From Dermanyssus gallinae (Eukaryota > Arthropoda > Arachnida > Mesostigmata > Dermanyssidae): 64,000 nt of DNA. The position numbers and the translations under genes were made by a program. The notes under the pieces are model-generated. The model was not told the origin of the DNA. It saw nothing but the letters and a program-made list of their open reading frames with translations, and made no database searches. The stretch is from contig QVRM01001114.1 in NCBI GenBank assembly GCA_003439945.1, forward strand, positions 1 through 64,000, read 5' to 3'. Below, piece by piece: positions 14,147-26,626 of the stretch (its first letter is position 1; the number at the start of each line of letters is the position of its first letter).

Positions 14147-14825
14147 TCTCGACCCGACCGCCGTAGCGTACGAACGTGTTTTGTGAGTGCTCCGTGATAA
14201 AGGGTGATAGTGGGAGCCTGTCGCCTCTGCGGCAAACGCAACCACTACTCCCGACACCTCAGGTCAGCACCAAGCTCCAGATACTCACCTACGACAGCAG
14301 CGACTCCACGGGTGAGGAATTTCCAACTTCGTACTGTCTAATACTTAGTGTAATAGACGGCAATTCGAACGGCACCACGTGCGGCAATTCAAACGTTACT
14401 GTTACGTGCAGACTCGAAGCGACGCCACGTACGCGATAACTCGAGAGCGGAAGCGCGCCAACAAGTAAACGACTCCAAGTCCACAGATTAGCAAGTGCGG
14501 GTAATACACGTTCATTGGCTGACTGAAGGACGGGAGCAGCTGAGCACAGACTCGGCGACTCAAGCCCGGCAGGTGCCCCTCCCCCCCTTATCACCCTCCC
14601 CCCCTTATCACCCCCCATTTACCCTTCCCATACCCCCCATCAACCCCCCTATTCACACCCACATCACCCCTCCCCACTTGGTGTCTCAGTCCTGCCACCC
14701 CCTCCGTGATGGTCGCCTCTGGCGACAGCCCGACAGGGCCCTCAGCTACTAAAGAGTTACATGACGAGGAACTCTCTAGCATGCTTGAGAAAGCATAGAG
14801 ACCTGCATCACAATTCAGTAGACGC

Positions 14826-16594
14826 AACTCTCGCGCTCTGAACCGACAAGCAAGCCTCCAGACAAAACAGGCTCAGGAACAGCCGCCTCTACCAGTAGCA
14901 AAGCCTGAGGAAGCAACACTCCCAGACGAAGCTATCGACACTCAGTGCGAGCCTAGATCTGTCCCCCTTAAGAGAAAAGCTAGCTACACTCCTGAAGCAG
15001 ATAAGAAAACCCGCGCTCCTACTAGTCCTGAGCAAGAAGAGCCTCATTCGCCTAGCTATGTAAACGAAAAAGACCTACAGTTCCTACTGACGTCAGTGGC
15101 CGACATAGAAAAACTAGTCAGCAAACGCCGAACTACGCACCTGCAAATATCTAAAGCAGTGCGAACGATGGGCCTAAATATACGTGAAATCTGCCGTAGA
15201 GCGCTTGACGTAGGTTTCACTCCCGCCAGAACAAAGGGACAGTCCGTCGAAACAAATACCGACTCATTTCCAGAGCTTGCACCTCTCCCGCCACCAGGGG
15301 AATTTATAGCTGCAGAGATACAAGGCCTTCTCCTTAAAAAGGAACTAACCGGGAGTGGCCGGCGCGCACTTATACTACCACCAGCCTCAGCAAAGCAAGT
15401 ATCTTAGCTGACAAGGCCCCAGCAAGAGCCTTACTGCTTTCACAAAAGTCCGACAAAGACGAACGCCTTATAAACCGACTATCGCCACAGTTTTCTGGAC
15501 TGCAGGATGCATTGCCGCACCTTAAGAATGGGAAGACTATTTTCTTGCAAAATCGGGACATCCTAACAATCGAGGGAGTTGAAAACACTCCAGCTCCAAC
15601 ACGAGCACTCTACGCACGGATGATCCCGCATGCTGAAGAAAACGAAAAAGATTTCTTTTTGCAAGTCCTAAGAGAGGCAGCAACCAGTCTCTGCGGCTTC
15701 CTTAGGACTAAAGACATCCAGGCAGCGGTAGTGGCCGTCCCGGCAACAGCCGATATTACTCTATTGAGAAAAGTATTAGAGCAAGCCCTCGCGAAACATC
15801 CAGGAAGGACCCTGGAAATCCGAGTTAAAGGCCGGAAAATATAAGAGGTCACGACAAAAAAAAATCGAAAGAAGCCTGACTCTACCTTTGCAGTTGTCGT
15901 GAAGTCAGGCAATGCATCTTATGCTAAAGCATTTTGTGCACTCAGAAACAACATTGACCCAGCGACAGCTGGAGTGGGCGTTAAAAGAGCCTCAAGAACA
16001 GCTACAGGCGAAATCCGACTGATCGTGCAAGGTACTACTCTCGATGCCACCGGCAGATTTCTTCAGCACATAAAAGAGAAGGCGTCTTTGGAAGCGACAG
16101 CCCAAGCGGTCTCACAGACCAAGGCTATGATAATCCGGGACCTAGATGAGTCCATCGAGCCGAAAGACATCCTCAAAGCGCTTACCAGGAACGGAGCACC
16201 GGAAATGACTTTTACCTTAAGCCCGCTAAAGAAAACCCGGGCGGGCGACTTCTCGTGCATTGTTAAAATGCCACCAGAGGAAGCCCAAAGGTTGCTACGT
16301 CAAAGACATATACACCATGGTTAGACTCGGTGCCGCATAGACGAAATGGTCTCGGTACCGCAGTGCTCACTGTGCCTGAACTTTAACCACACGGGCAGGG
16401 ACTGTACCGCAGCCCGACCAACCCAACCTCGCTGCTTCAAATGCGGAGGACAAGGACACGTCGCAAGGAGCTGCACGGCCAATAGTAGGTGCTACGAAGA
16501 TGGACACTACGCCACTACAACGCAATGCCCAGCATATAGACAACGGGTTACAAACCTCCGAGTAAACCACAATCAAAATGACCAGCAAAATTAA
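14826..16594 (+). pseudogene. ORF1 (gag-like, CCHC zinc knuckles) of R1-like element A
   Basis: Open stretches at 14826-15407, 15512-15844, 15899-16324 and 16346-16594 lie in successive frames and together make an ORF1-like protein. It has a charged N-terminal part (SVPLKRKASYTPEADKK), a middle domain and C-terminal zinc knuckles (C-S-L-C-x4-H-x4-C and C-F-K-C-x4-H-x4-C at about 16362-16485). Such proteins bind element RNA. At least three frame changes have broken it. The last segment overlaps the ORF2 start at 16578 by 17 bases in a different frame, a layout common in R1-clade elements. Confidence 0.8.
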
Positions 16595-19519
16595 AATACT
16601 TCAAATAAACCTCCGTAGAGCCCCCAGAGCATACGATCTGGCGTCCCAATTAGCAACCGAAAACGACACAGAAGTCCTACTTCTCTCCGAGACCCCTATC
16701 ACACAGCTTTCTCAACCCGGGCCCACGCTGGTAACAAATCCGCTTCGATCAAGGTATTTCCTACAAGATACTCGCCCACGTCAGTGGGACAGGGGACCCA
16801 CTTCTTCTTTATTACCACTTACGACTTCGCGATCTACTCAGTCTATATCTATCCGAACTCCACCCTACAGGAATACAAGGACTTCCTTTAAGAACTGGAC
16901 CTCAGCATGAGCGCTAGCGGTCACCGAAAGGCGATTGTGGGTGGGGACTTCAATGCGGCCCACAGTACGTGGGAAAGCAGGTACTCATCAAGAAAGGGAG
17001 AGATCCTGCTAGAATGGGCAACTCAGGCGGATCTACAACTCATGAACACCCAGGGATACACCTTTGATCATGGCAGACACAAATCAACATTAGATCTGGC
17101 ATTTGCATCAGAGACTATCGCACCGAATAACCGACTGGAAGATTCACGAGGAAACAGAAACTCTATCCGACCATCTCTACGTAACCTTCTCTGTCAATCT
17201 AACTTCTTCCCAGCTTAATCCTCCTACACAACCGCAACGCTTTCCCAGGCTAAATTATACCCGCCTGCAGAAAGCATAAAGAAGCAAGGTACATAACCTC
17301 ACTAAACGCTCGGCAGCAGATATCTCTACACTACTAGAGGAAGCCTGCCGAGAGTCCAGCTCCCGCCCATACCCTGAGATAGCCAATCGTCTACCGTGCT
17401 ACTGGTGGAATAATCGTATTGCCGAAAAGCGAACGGCTTGCCACCGCATACGGCGAGTATGCACGCGCCGCAGAGCAAGGCACCGACTAGAACTCTTCTA
17501 CCTATGGGAAGAGTACAAAGAAGCACGAAGAGCCTTACATAAGGCCATTAAGATTAGTAAAAAAGACCACTGGACCTCTCTAGGTGAGGAGGTCGAGGGA
17601 AACCCTTGGGGCAAAGGATACATGATTGTGCGTAAAAAAATGCGCCACGCACAGCCGCCTTTACCTGTAGAAGTAGCGCGACCGATTGTAACTGCGCTCT
17701 TTCCACAAAGACCATCGCCGGAGTCGGTACTCTTTCAAGGAACCTTAGATTTTTCATTCGAGCCAATCGCAATATAAGAGATCATAATTGTGGCTGAACG
17801 CATACGACCAGGAAAAGCGCCGGGCCCAGATGCTGTCCCCCCTCAAGCAGTACGCGTACTCCTAAAGAACCATCCAAAGGTATTCAAACGCATGATGGAC
17901 ACAATTCTTACCAGCGGAGAATACCCAAAGCCTTGGAAAACGGCACGCCTAACCCTTATCCCAAAACCCGGGAAGCCACAAGGAGACCCCTCAGCATATC
18001 GCCCTATAAGCATGCTCTCCTGCCTATCCAAGGCAGCTGAGCACATTATCTACGGGCGACTAGTTACAGAATTAAAAGACAAGAAGGCGCTGTCAGAAAA
18101 CCAGCATGGTTTCCGCGCCGGGCACTCCACACACTCGGCAATCAGCAAAGTTCGAAACATAGCTGAAACACAAAAAAATTCACCTATCGCAAATCGGGCG
18201 CACTGCCTGGCCGTCCTTATTGATGTCAAAAACTCGTTTAATACGCTCTCGTGGAACGCCATAGACCAAGCACTTGGAAATAAAGGCGTGTCTCCCTAAC
18301 TACGACGTATCCTAGCGTCGTATATAAAGGACCGAGCATCTACATACGATGGAGTGGACTACGCCGTCACTGCCGGGGTTCCCAAAGGATCTGTACTGGG
18401 ACCAACCCTGAGGAACATAACCTATGATGGAGTACTAAGACTGCCGCATCCCCCGGGTGTTTTTTCTATCGCCTAAGCAGACGATCTGGCACTGATCGTT
18501 ACCGTCAGTGACGAGGATTTGCTCGAAGGTACAGCCAACGGAGCCTTGGCAGATATCCGACAACACCTCCGCACGCTTGGCCTCGAACTGGCTTCACAAA
18601 ACACGGAAGCAATCCTTCTAAACGGTCTGAAGCGTCCCCCACGCAACCTAAATTTACACCTGAAAGGCCATCCTACCTGGTCGTGATCCTGGATAGAGCT
18701 CTCACAGGAACACCTCATGTGCGCTATGCAGCTAAAAAAGCAGCCAAAGCCTCAGCAGAGTTACGCAAAATCCTCCCACGGATCAGAGGAGCAAGCGACT
18801 CTCGGCGCCGACTCTTAGCATCAGTAATAGACAGCACCATGTTATACGCCGCACCCTTATGGGAACGCACGACTACAAGAGCTACAACACGTCGCCTCCT
18901 AAACAAGACCCAAAGACCTATGGCGCTTAATATAACACGAGCAAGTCGCACGGCTTCCACAGCAGCCGCACAGGGCCTCTCCAGACAAATTCCCTGGAAC
19001 TTAAGAGTAAAAGAATTGGTATCAAGAAACCCTGTAACCAACGTTCTGACAGAGGGCACACTTGTCAGCGGAACCGACACACTAAGCGAATGGAGCCAGC
19101 AATGGGAAGCAATCCAGCCGGGCCATCCTGGATATTGGACAAGATCAATACTTCCTGATCTTAATAAATGGTACAGCCTCAAACGCGGCTCGCTTACATA
19201 CCCACTCGCGCAACTGTTAACAGGCCATGGTGCCTGTTTTCAGCAGTACTTACACCGCATCGGTAAAACTGACTCCCCTGTATGCCGCATGTGCAACTCG
19301 GGGGAGCCAGATGATGTAAGGCACTGCTACGAGCGGTGCTCCTTCTTCGACACTGAGCGAGAGCTATTGTCCCGGAACCTAGGACTGCAGAACCCCCTGA
19401 CATGCCAGGTCCTTGTAGAGGCGCTCCTCAAAGATCACAAATCCTGGATTCTAGTAAGAAGATTCGCACAAGGTATCTCTGAGGCGAAAATAACCGCCGC
19501 ACAAAGCCGAGCAGCCTAA
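16578..19519 (+). pseudogene. ORF2 (AP-endonuclease + reverse transcriptase) of R1-like element A
   Basis: The endonuclease begins KIKILQINLRRAPRAYDLA and continues VGGDFNAAHSTWESR (16930-16980) and STLDLAFAS. The reverse transcriptase begins RPGKAPGPDAVPPQAVRVL (17800) and includes LIPKPGKPQGDPSAYRPIS, NQHGFRAGHST and TAGVPKGSVLGPTL. At the catalytic box the expected tyrosine of YADD is a TAA stop (about 18474), leaving ADDLALIV. The last part (18683-19519, 278 codons open) carries the C-terminal Cys/His motif C-R-M-C-x8-H-x4-C. Frameshifts near 16910, 17220 and 18680 and several stops show loss of function. Confidence 0.87.
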
Positions 19520-19792
19520 ATGGCAAGAAGAGTGACCAGGTGAAATAACCTCGAGAAGATAATACTGCGTCCACCCCCGTCAAGGGGCAAAGAGGACGAC
19601 TGGATTTTAGTGGGTGCGAGTCCCACACTACCGAGGCTTTAACAACGTCGCCCGGTGTGCATAACGCATCTGAGCGTTTAATCATATTTGTGTATTTGCG
19701 CAGGTATGGGCTCGAGACGGGAGTCACAAATCTTGATATTGTAATTATCTGGATATTATGAGTGCTTTACATACAGTCGAATATGCACATTT

Positions 19793-20532
19793 TTGAGTTC
19801 TTTTCGGAACGAACTCTCCATACTGCACCAGAGGCAAATTCGGTATTTAGCACGTCTGCGAGCGAAACCGTCAACGGCATTGATCGCCAACCTGAAGAAA
19901 TCGTTCTTGGTCGAACGCACAAACTGGTGGTGGCCATGCGCAGAGTACCTTATGTACACACGCTACTACAGGTGCATGCCATTTCATCTTAAAGCATCTT
20001 GGCTTTTGGAAATGGTATACGAAGTGTGTACAACTGTGCTAACTGTGCCGCCAGTACGCCTCGGTCACTGCCCTGCCACTTAAACGAAGTGGTAATAGGT
20101 AAAAGTAAGCTTGACTTAGAAAGTTTTAACTACCGGTCGGCAACCCACGAGCTACTACTAGCAGGTGCACAAAAGTTACTTGCCGTCCGCGGCAAGCAAA
20201 AGACGCGGCTCATAAATGTCGTGCAAGCAAACTATCCTTCTAACTGCACAGATTTGCCGCTGAAAAATGGCCCAACTGTTGTCTGCCAAGGTTGTAGCTC
20301 AACTATGGTACAATCTCTAGCTCAAAAAGACGCACTGTTAGCACACACTCAAAGACAGTATTTGACGGTTTCTTACTTACCCTTGTTTGAATGGAGGCAA
20401 TTGCCCTCGCCTGACTTAACAGACGGGAAGGAGTTGACAAATTCCAGTGATTGGTCACAGCAGACATGTGATACATCTGCTGCAGTCAATCGACCCACTC
20501 CTACGACAAAATGTAATTATTTTTTTACTTGA
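19793..20532 (+). CDS. Unrecognised open reading frames, possibly one broken gene
   Basis: Two overlapping plus-strand frames: 19793-20083 (96 codons, WWWPCAEYLMYTRYYRC) and 19999-20532 (177 codons). The second is Cys- and Ser-containing, hydrophilic and uninterrupted, with CANCAAS and VVCQGCSS pairs resembling zinc-ribbon spacing. I do not recognise the family. The overlap in two frames suggests either chance or a single frame broken near 20000. No splice signals were found that tie it to the receptor gene. Confidence 0.25.
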
Positions 20533-20539
20533 TGTACTC

Positions 20540-21552
20540 CGCGAATTTATGTACTTTCAGGACCTTACGATGTAGGCGCTAAGTTCGTACGGCGCCGAGA
20601 ATCCGACGGATGGTACCGCCGTCCAGGTGGGCCACTAATACGTCATCCGCATTCGTATCGACGACGATGTTTTTAAGCTCCCTCCGTACGTGGCGGGCTA
20701 GGTCTGCGAGGCGTAATGGCAAAACCGGGCAACTGAGGCTGTGGAGGTCTTAAAGGTATCCCCGCATTTTGACTCAGCGCCAAATGTCTCTGAGTATACT
20801 TCAAGGCGGTCATCAGCAGAAAAGCTGGAGAGCACCACTCGTAGAAGACCCACTCCAGCGTGTCAAAAAAACGTATCGTCTAGTATGTGACGGGAGGCTT
20901 TGTCGGGTACAGCGAACACCCGCTCACTTTCGTGTGGGGTTAGTTGGGGGCGTCATGCTCTGCTGCTGCTGGCTTCCTCTACTTCTGCGGTTGTGCTGTG
21001 GCAGCTCAGTTGCCAATTTCTTCGCTGTCTTCGTTGTTTACCGAGCTCGACAGCGTCAATCTTCACGCGCGTTCTTCCCGGCAACATCTGTGAGGGGCGT
21101 CTGCTTCGACCACTGCTGCTGTTGCTGTTGCTGCTGCTGCTGTTTCATCTGAATGGATATTGTTCGAACCAATTCGAAGCGTGGCAAGAAAAGCCGTTGT
21201 GTCGACTGCCGCTGACGCCCTATGCCACTCTGCCTGCCGGCTGTACCACCTACATCTATTTTCTGCCTTCTTTTTCTCGCTGTCGTCCATTCTCGATCTG
21301 CTTGCGTTGTTGTTGTTCCCTGTGTGGTGGGAACGGAGCGAGCCGGGAGATCACTTCAGCTCTCCAGCTCCGACACAACATAGATGGTATTTGCGCCCGC
21401 GCATGACGGTAATCTGCTGCGTTTGGGCGGTACGTCAGTTTAGGGCATGGACCCGGACGGACCCCAAGCAGGCTAATTCGTACTTACCTTGGCCAGTAGG
21501 CCCACTCATACAAACTCTTTATCATGGAGCTACACACAAGTATATAAAAATT
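20540..21552. other. No gene recognised; includes CTG-rich trinucleotide tract
   Basis: GC-rich stretch with a (CTG)n-like run at about 21112-21150. Leucine-rich open frames here come from that composition. Confidence 0.5.
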
Positions 21553-21835
21553 ATTACGCCACGTCTATACCAGATTACATAGTGCATGGCTATCATCACC
21601 TGGTTTGTTCGAATACGAGCTTCCACGAAGAGTACACCGAGTGCGTCTGTCGACTGTGCTCTCAGGTGTGTACGAAGTTTCATGCGTCTGCCTGCCTGGC
21701 CCTTGCAGAGAGATCACTGCAGTGCCTCTCTCGAATAACATGCCGCGAGCAGCTGAATGTATAATTGTATAATCTGTATAATTATGTTATATGCATACTC
21801 AATATGAGTGAAATAAATACGATGATATAGAAAAT
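21553..21835 (+). mobile_element. 3' end of CR1/I-like retrotransposon family C, 5'-truncated
   Basis: Close match to 120-405: IVHGYHHLVCSNTSFHEEYT followed by ECVCRLCSQVC and the same 3' tail (gtataattgtataatctgtat, then 'gagtgaaataaatacgatg'). It is a short 5'-truncated copy. Confidence 0.8.
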
Positions 21836-23207
21836 ACATACACATAATAGCTAAAAGCATAGCAATGTCATTTCACAATATTCAAATGCAAAGGGATGGT
21901 AACACACTATCTCTTTTACTGACACATCCGTGCTCTCCCCCTTTTTTTTGTTATCAGGCAGCCAGCATTAAACATTGTATTTCCTGTGATATACATGTCC
22001 TACATTATGATATACATAACATACATATGCAGTATGATATACATTTTCTTGAAGAATGTATAGGGTCCAAACGAACAAAATTTCTGAGCCGAAGTGTAGA
22101 AGATGTCTATCTTTGAAGATTCCGAGGCTCAGTCCAGATGTTGTCTATGTAGCGGCAAGCGTGAAGCCACGTGGGATTATTCGTGCTTCGTTTGATTGAG
22201 CTGTAGATATCTTGAAGATATGAAGACGAAAGTAGTCTCTGATATTATCATTATGAGTCTACGCTATGTGTGGGACAGCGTTGTAATGATTTCGTTCTGC
22301 ATGGCGCTGCGTGACAAAGATTTATTAAAACAAATGGTGAAGTTTTATCCTTCCAAACACTCCTCTGAGCAGTAAACGTCGGTCGCTCTATGCTTTGCAA
22401 CCAAATTCGGTTGCACATATGTTGCTGAACCGCAAAGCTTTGAACTTTCATGCTTTAACTGGCCATGCCAAGTGCCACTGGCGGCGGCTTCCAAGGCGCC
22501 AGAATCGATTCTGGGGCTGGTAAAGGCACGGTGCTGCTTCAGGCAACGGAAAATATCGGTATAGATTATGAGGACAAAAAAATATAGATAAAGATATGCA
22601 AACGCGTGCAAATAATATACCTAACTTATAACGGAAGCAGCATCATTAAGGTATTGTTTTACGTCCGTATTACTGCGAGGTAACGCTTCGATGTTCTCGA
22701 AGAATTGGCCTGAAAGTGCTAGACGTTATCGAGATTTTTGGACTTCAACGAAATAGACTCAACTTGATCCGCAATACGACAGCTTGCTCTATTTCTTTTT
22801 GACAATACAGCAGATATATTTGTGCCCGGGCATTTCGGTTCTGCGTGAGACCTGCTAAACAAAGCGATGACAAGTGTGGTAAAGTGGCCTACACCTCGTT
22901 AGAAAGGTACACAGAGAAAGGGCTATGAAACACCTGAAGGGCTATGAAATGACTGTTGCCAACGGAACCGTAGAATGAAGACAGACAAATATGGGTTCAC
23001 ACACTCACTATTCTTATTTACTATAATTCACCACACGCCAGAGAGCGATACGGCGGCGCCGTCTCTCTTCGTATTATTATTGTTGTTGTTGCCTAGCTAG
23101 CTCTCACAATGTCCCGGCGGTTAGCGCGAAGCAGTTTCCACCGCCGGAACTCACACAGATCACACATTTGTCACTGCCGCTACACTAGCGCTAACAATCA
23201 TTCAACT

Positions 23208-23211
<4 letters not shown>
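21836..23211. other. Intron sequence, nothing recognised
   Basis: Low-complexity T- and A-rich patches and short open frames only. Confidence 0.5.

Positions 23212-23247
<36 letters not shown>
23212..23247. repeat. (TA)n microsatellite
   Basis: Thirty-six bases of TA repeat. Confidence 0.95.
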
Positions 23248-23251
<4 letters not shown>

Positions 23252-23469
23252 CTGCCTGCATCTGCCAGCCACAACACTCACCACCCTAGTGCAGCACTGC
23301 TGCCACGCTCCCGCCGCTGTCGCTGCCAGGCCGTCGGACGTGCCGGTCGCCGCCGGACTAAGGGTTTGCAGAGTGCGCGTTACGCCGAACGCTCGGGATA
23401 GCAAGAGGATAACAAAATGGCGCGCACCCCCTTTTATACGGCCGGCGACCGGCAACGTGACAGTGCACG

Positions 23470-23601
23470 AACGTGCAGTGGCGGGTTGTGGCCAACAGTT
23501 CAGTGGCGGGTTGTGACCAACAGTGCCGTGGCGGGTTGTGGCCGACAATGCCGTGGCGGGTTGTGGCCGACAGCGCTGTAACGGGTTGTGGCCAACAGGC
23601 A
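23470..23601. repeat. GC-rich minisatellite, five units of about 25-29 bp
   Basis: The unit GTGGCGGGTTGTGGCC plus a short ACARTGCC-like link repeats five times with small changes and ends near 23601. It sits beside a GC-rich stretch at 23270-23460 that contrasts with the AT-rich surroundings. Confidence 0.9.
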
Positions 23602-23739
23602 GAGATCATCATTATCATGGCGCGCTAATACAAATTCTATTCGCGGCCATCCAATATGCAACAATGACAATCGTAAGCATAAAATATATATTTCAGTCAA
23701 TCGGTAATGTTAAGCAATCACTAGAAGACAACCTCGCCG

Positions 23740-23850
23740 GCCAACGATTACTAGCGTGGTCTGGGCAGCTAGTACGAAATGCTTCCCTGTAGTTAGGTGT
23801 GCTACATCGCGGGTTCGATCCCGGGTGTGGGGATCCGTATTTTTCGTGGC
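23740..23850 (+). ncRNA. tRNA-like Pol III unit, candidate tRNA-derived SINE head
   Basis: A perfect B-box GGGTTCGATCCC occurs at 23813-23825, with an A-box-like TAGCGTGGTCTGG about 55 bases upstream (about 23752) and a TTTTT run at about 23840. The stem around the B box pairs only in part, so this is not a functional tRNA. A tRNA-derived SINE is the best reading, but only one copy is visible. Confidence 0.4.
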
Positions 23851-24599
23851 TTACGTCACCCTAAAACTACTACCACCAAAGAAGACTATCTCATTTGCAT
23901 ACAGCAGAAGTCTGGTCTAATGTTGAATCCAGCCTATTTCAACCTGGCCGGATTGTCCTCCCAGAAATATGAAAAAGGTTCATGAGCGTACTTTATCGAC
24001 GTGTAATTTGCGTCACCACCCCCGCGATTTCACCCCTTGTACCAATCATCACCCCATTTTACCTTAAAATGTTCCTATGTAGCTTCCACAATTGTCTCCA
24101 TGTGGTCATTTTTTGTTTTTCGTCGGTGCAATGTCAAAAGTCTGCTTTTTAAAAATTACAAACAAAGCATGTAAGTGTCTCTGTAATTGAATGGCGTTTC
24201 TCCTCTGAATCCAAGCTGCTCTTTTGATATGACGCCTTTCGTCTCCAAAAAAGACCTAGACTCGCTATTGTTCGTACAAACAATTTTACGATCAAACTTT
24301 TTGCTGCCATTCCGTTCTGTGTCTCAGACTTGGTTTTTGCCTATTTTTCTATAGGGATGACTAGTAATGTCGTTTCCACCTAGGCATTTGGATTTCTCCA
24401 TTGTTTACGCACTAGTTGCTGCGAGAACTCTATGTTGCTTCTAAAAGCTCGTTCTCGCATTACTTCTCTGGCTTTCTCTGTCACTATACTCCAGGCCCTT
24501 CGTGTTCTAAAAAAGAGTTGTATTTACTCTTAACGGTACGCTCCGAGGTACTCTACCAGCCAGCTTGAGCCCGGTTTTGAGTGTAGCAGACCTTGAGGA
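23851..24599. other. Intron sequence, nothing recognised
   Basis: No domain, repeat or RNA gene is apparent. Confidence 0.5.
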
Positions 24600-25140
24600 G
24601 CCCACTGAAACTAGAGTATAGGGGTGCTAAAAGCGGTTATCGGGAACGCTGTTAGGGGTGAAGGTTGGAGGCAGGCGTATGTCACCGAGAGGGCGCGGGA
24701 AGGGCGCTGGTAGCTTCTTTGCGAGAAAACACAAATTTTCAGGTTGAGCGCCAGGACTTGGTGGCAACCCGTGCCGTGGCCTTATGGGAAATCGACCCTT
24801 CTTGGATGGAACAAGGAGTGGAGGGGGCTCTTAGGGATGTTCCCCACATGCCGAGAGAGGCCATAATTAGGGCAAATAAACCAAAAGCTTTGTAAAGCAG
24901 AGACATGGTCTTCCTTGGTGGCCGTGTCACCGGTGATGCCAAGGTACTTCGAAAAGATAGGCGGTGACATAGCTGAATCAAGAAAAATAACAGGGACACC
25001 TCTTCCACGGCTTCGACAAAATGCCAAGTGTCACCGAGTCTGGGAAGGCGGGAGAAGTGGGTTTGTGAGTTACACACTAGTCACGCAGGCTGCTAGTGAC
25101 GCATGTGCATTACGCATTCCCGAAACCTTTTAGAAAGAAA
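24600..25140. mobile_element. Scrambled R1-like retrotransposon relics
   Basis: On the minus strand about 24782-24960 encodes SKYLGITGDTATKEDHVSAL, matching the post-RT segment KYLGVILDKGLTGAAHI of family D. On the plus strand 25054-25133 carries the 3' end seen in family D (GTGGGTTTGTGAGT, then CACACTAGTCACG and GTGACGCATGTGCAT). The two pieces have opposite orientations, so at least two insertions or an inversion occurred. Confidence 0.6.
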
Positions 25141-26509
25141 GTGACATTCATATGTGAACACGTGCGCTCTATTGACTACCTATCAGCCGGATTCATCTAT
25201 CTAGTTCAATAAAACTGGCATTCTCTCAGACTTGTTTCTCTTAAATAATCCCGTTCTACGATACTATAAGCTGCTATTGGTGTCCCCATGCACGTTTATA
25301 ATTAGGCGCCCCGTGATTGTCTCGATCTCCGCCGGTTGGACATAACCCCTCGAGTGCAGGTCAATGGATTCCACGTCCATCCTTCTCAATAATAACGTAT
25401 TAGGACTCATAACAAACATATAACAACGTTTGATGTATTACTTATAGAACAGAAATTAGGGCAGGCAGATCTATATTTACTCGATAGTTAGATTCTCCCT
25501 CATGAAACTGGTTTTAGGGCTATTTCTTAAAAGAATAGAATAATAGTTCTCATATCATAAAAAAAGGGGACTCTAATAATGCAGTCCACGGCCTTTATCA
25601 AGTGTTAAGCAGCTCGGAAGGATTCCACGATCCTTAGGAGTGTCTCAGGCGAGCGAGGTGTTTAGGCCAGTGCGACACACATCACGCCGCAACATGTACA
25701 GCTATCCAGCAGCGCCAGTGAAGTACCCAGGGTGGCACCTACCGGACCTCGAATCATGCTTAGTAGCACTTAAAGAGCCCTAACTACTTTTCTCTTGCGA
25801 AGCCTTAATTTTTTTCATTTGGCATGCTCGCCGTAATAACTTATGAAACTGTTTCTTTTACTCGAAGCAACCGCGCCTGCTGATCTAAGCTACTGCGTTT
25901 CTCCTAAAAACTAGTGGGCTAGCTCAAAAAATTAATTATTAGCCCTTAAATTGGGCTGCAAACATTTGTTTCATCGTTCTCTTGAGTTATGTTTCAAGGC
26001 TCATCAGTGCTTGCCTTCTGGAGCGAGGTCATAAGGACTACTCTTCTATGGCAAAGTCCTTACAGACTTTATTACTGTCTTGACAATTTATGCAGCACAA
26101 GTAATTAGCATAGCAGTCCTTGCTTAATTGGCCAAATTGGTCAGTTTCGTCTCTTGTCAGTGTCTCTTAACGTTTCGTATTCCACAGCGATGTCTTCTAG
26201 GTTTCGTACATACATTTAACAGAGCTACTCGATCACATTAGACGCCGTCGCCACTATCAGATAGTCGTCACGACCGATCTTCCATACAGCCTCTTATCAC
26301 GGATGCAATATTTTCTCTGCATTTACAATTTATTTTATTCCGGTTTATGCTATCGATGCCAGCCGCGCTCTTCCGATCGAAAACACAGCCGGAACTCTGA
26401 TGCACGAGACGTTGAGCGATCTATGACTGCAAACGATAGGCAATGTTAAGTGATTACTGCAAATCAGTCTGTTGAAATACGTACTAATAAAATAATTCTC
26501 ACGTTCTAG
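25141..26509. other. Intron sequence, nothing recognised
   Basis: No domain, repeat or RNA gene is apparent. Confidence 0.5.
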
Positions 26510-26626
26510 GACACAGGCGTCGTGGTGGATATGCGCTTTCGCTATATGATAAGCTACAAGCTAAAATCTACCAAATTCGACAAAAATTTTGATGACACCC
26601 TCTGGCCGATGTACTGGGTTGAAACG
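26510..26626 (+). CDS. CD36/SR-B class scavenger receptor, internal exon
   Basis: A 117-nt exon (39 codons, phase 0 at both ends) between acceptor 'attctcacgttctag' and donor GTACGT at 26627. It encodes DTGVVVDMRFRYMISYKL and ends DDTLWPMYWVET. In CD36-family proteins the block P-x-T-G-x-x-(L/V)-x-x-x-x-R-x-Q-x-N-x-x-(L/V) leads to the final ectodomain strand (V)-x-(L/M)-P-(L/I)-x-W-x-E. Both signatures are present. The phase agrees with exons 13215-13422 and 30269-30460. Flanking introns of about 13 kb and 3.6 kb hold the mobile elements described here. Confidence 0.9.

Noticed and set aside
20769..21406. Leucine/cysteine-rich frames of 127-168 codons
   Set aside because: They run through a CTG-rich tract, and composition alone explains them. 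No signal peptide with a following domain was seen.
23470..23601. CRISPR-like array of five regular repeats
   Set aside because: The host is a eukaryote, the spacers are not unique and the units drift as a minisatellite does.
24739..25077. A 112-codon minus-strand frame as a novel gene
   Set aside because: An overlapping frame on the same strand shows the R1-like RT segment KYLGITGDT, so the region is retroelement debris.
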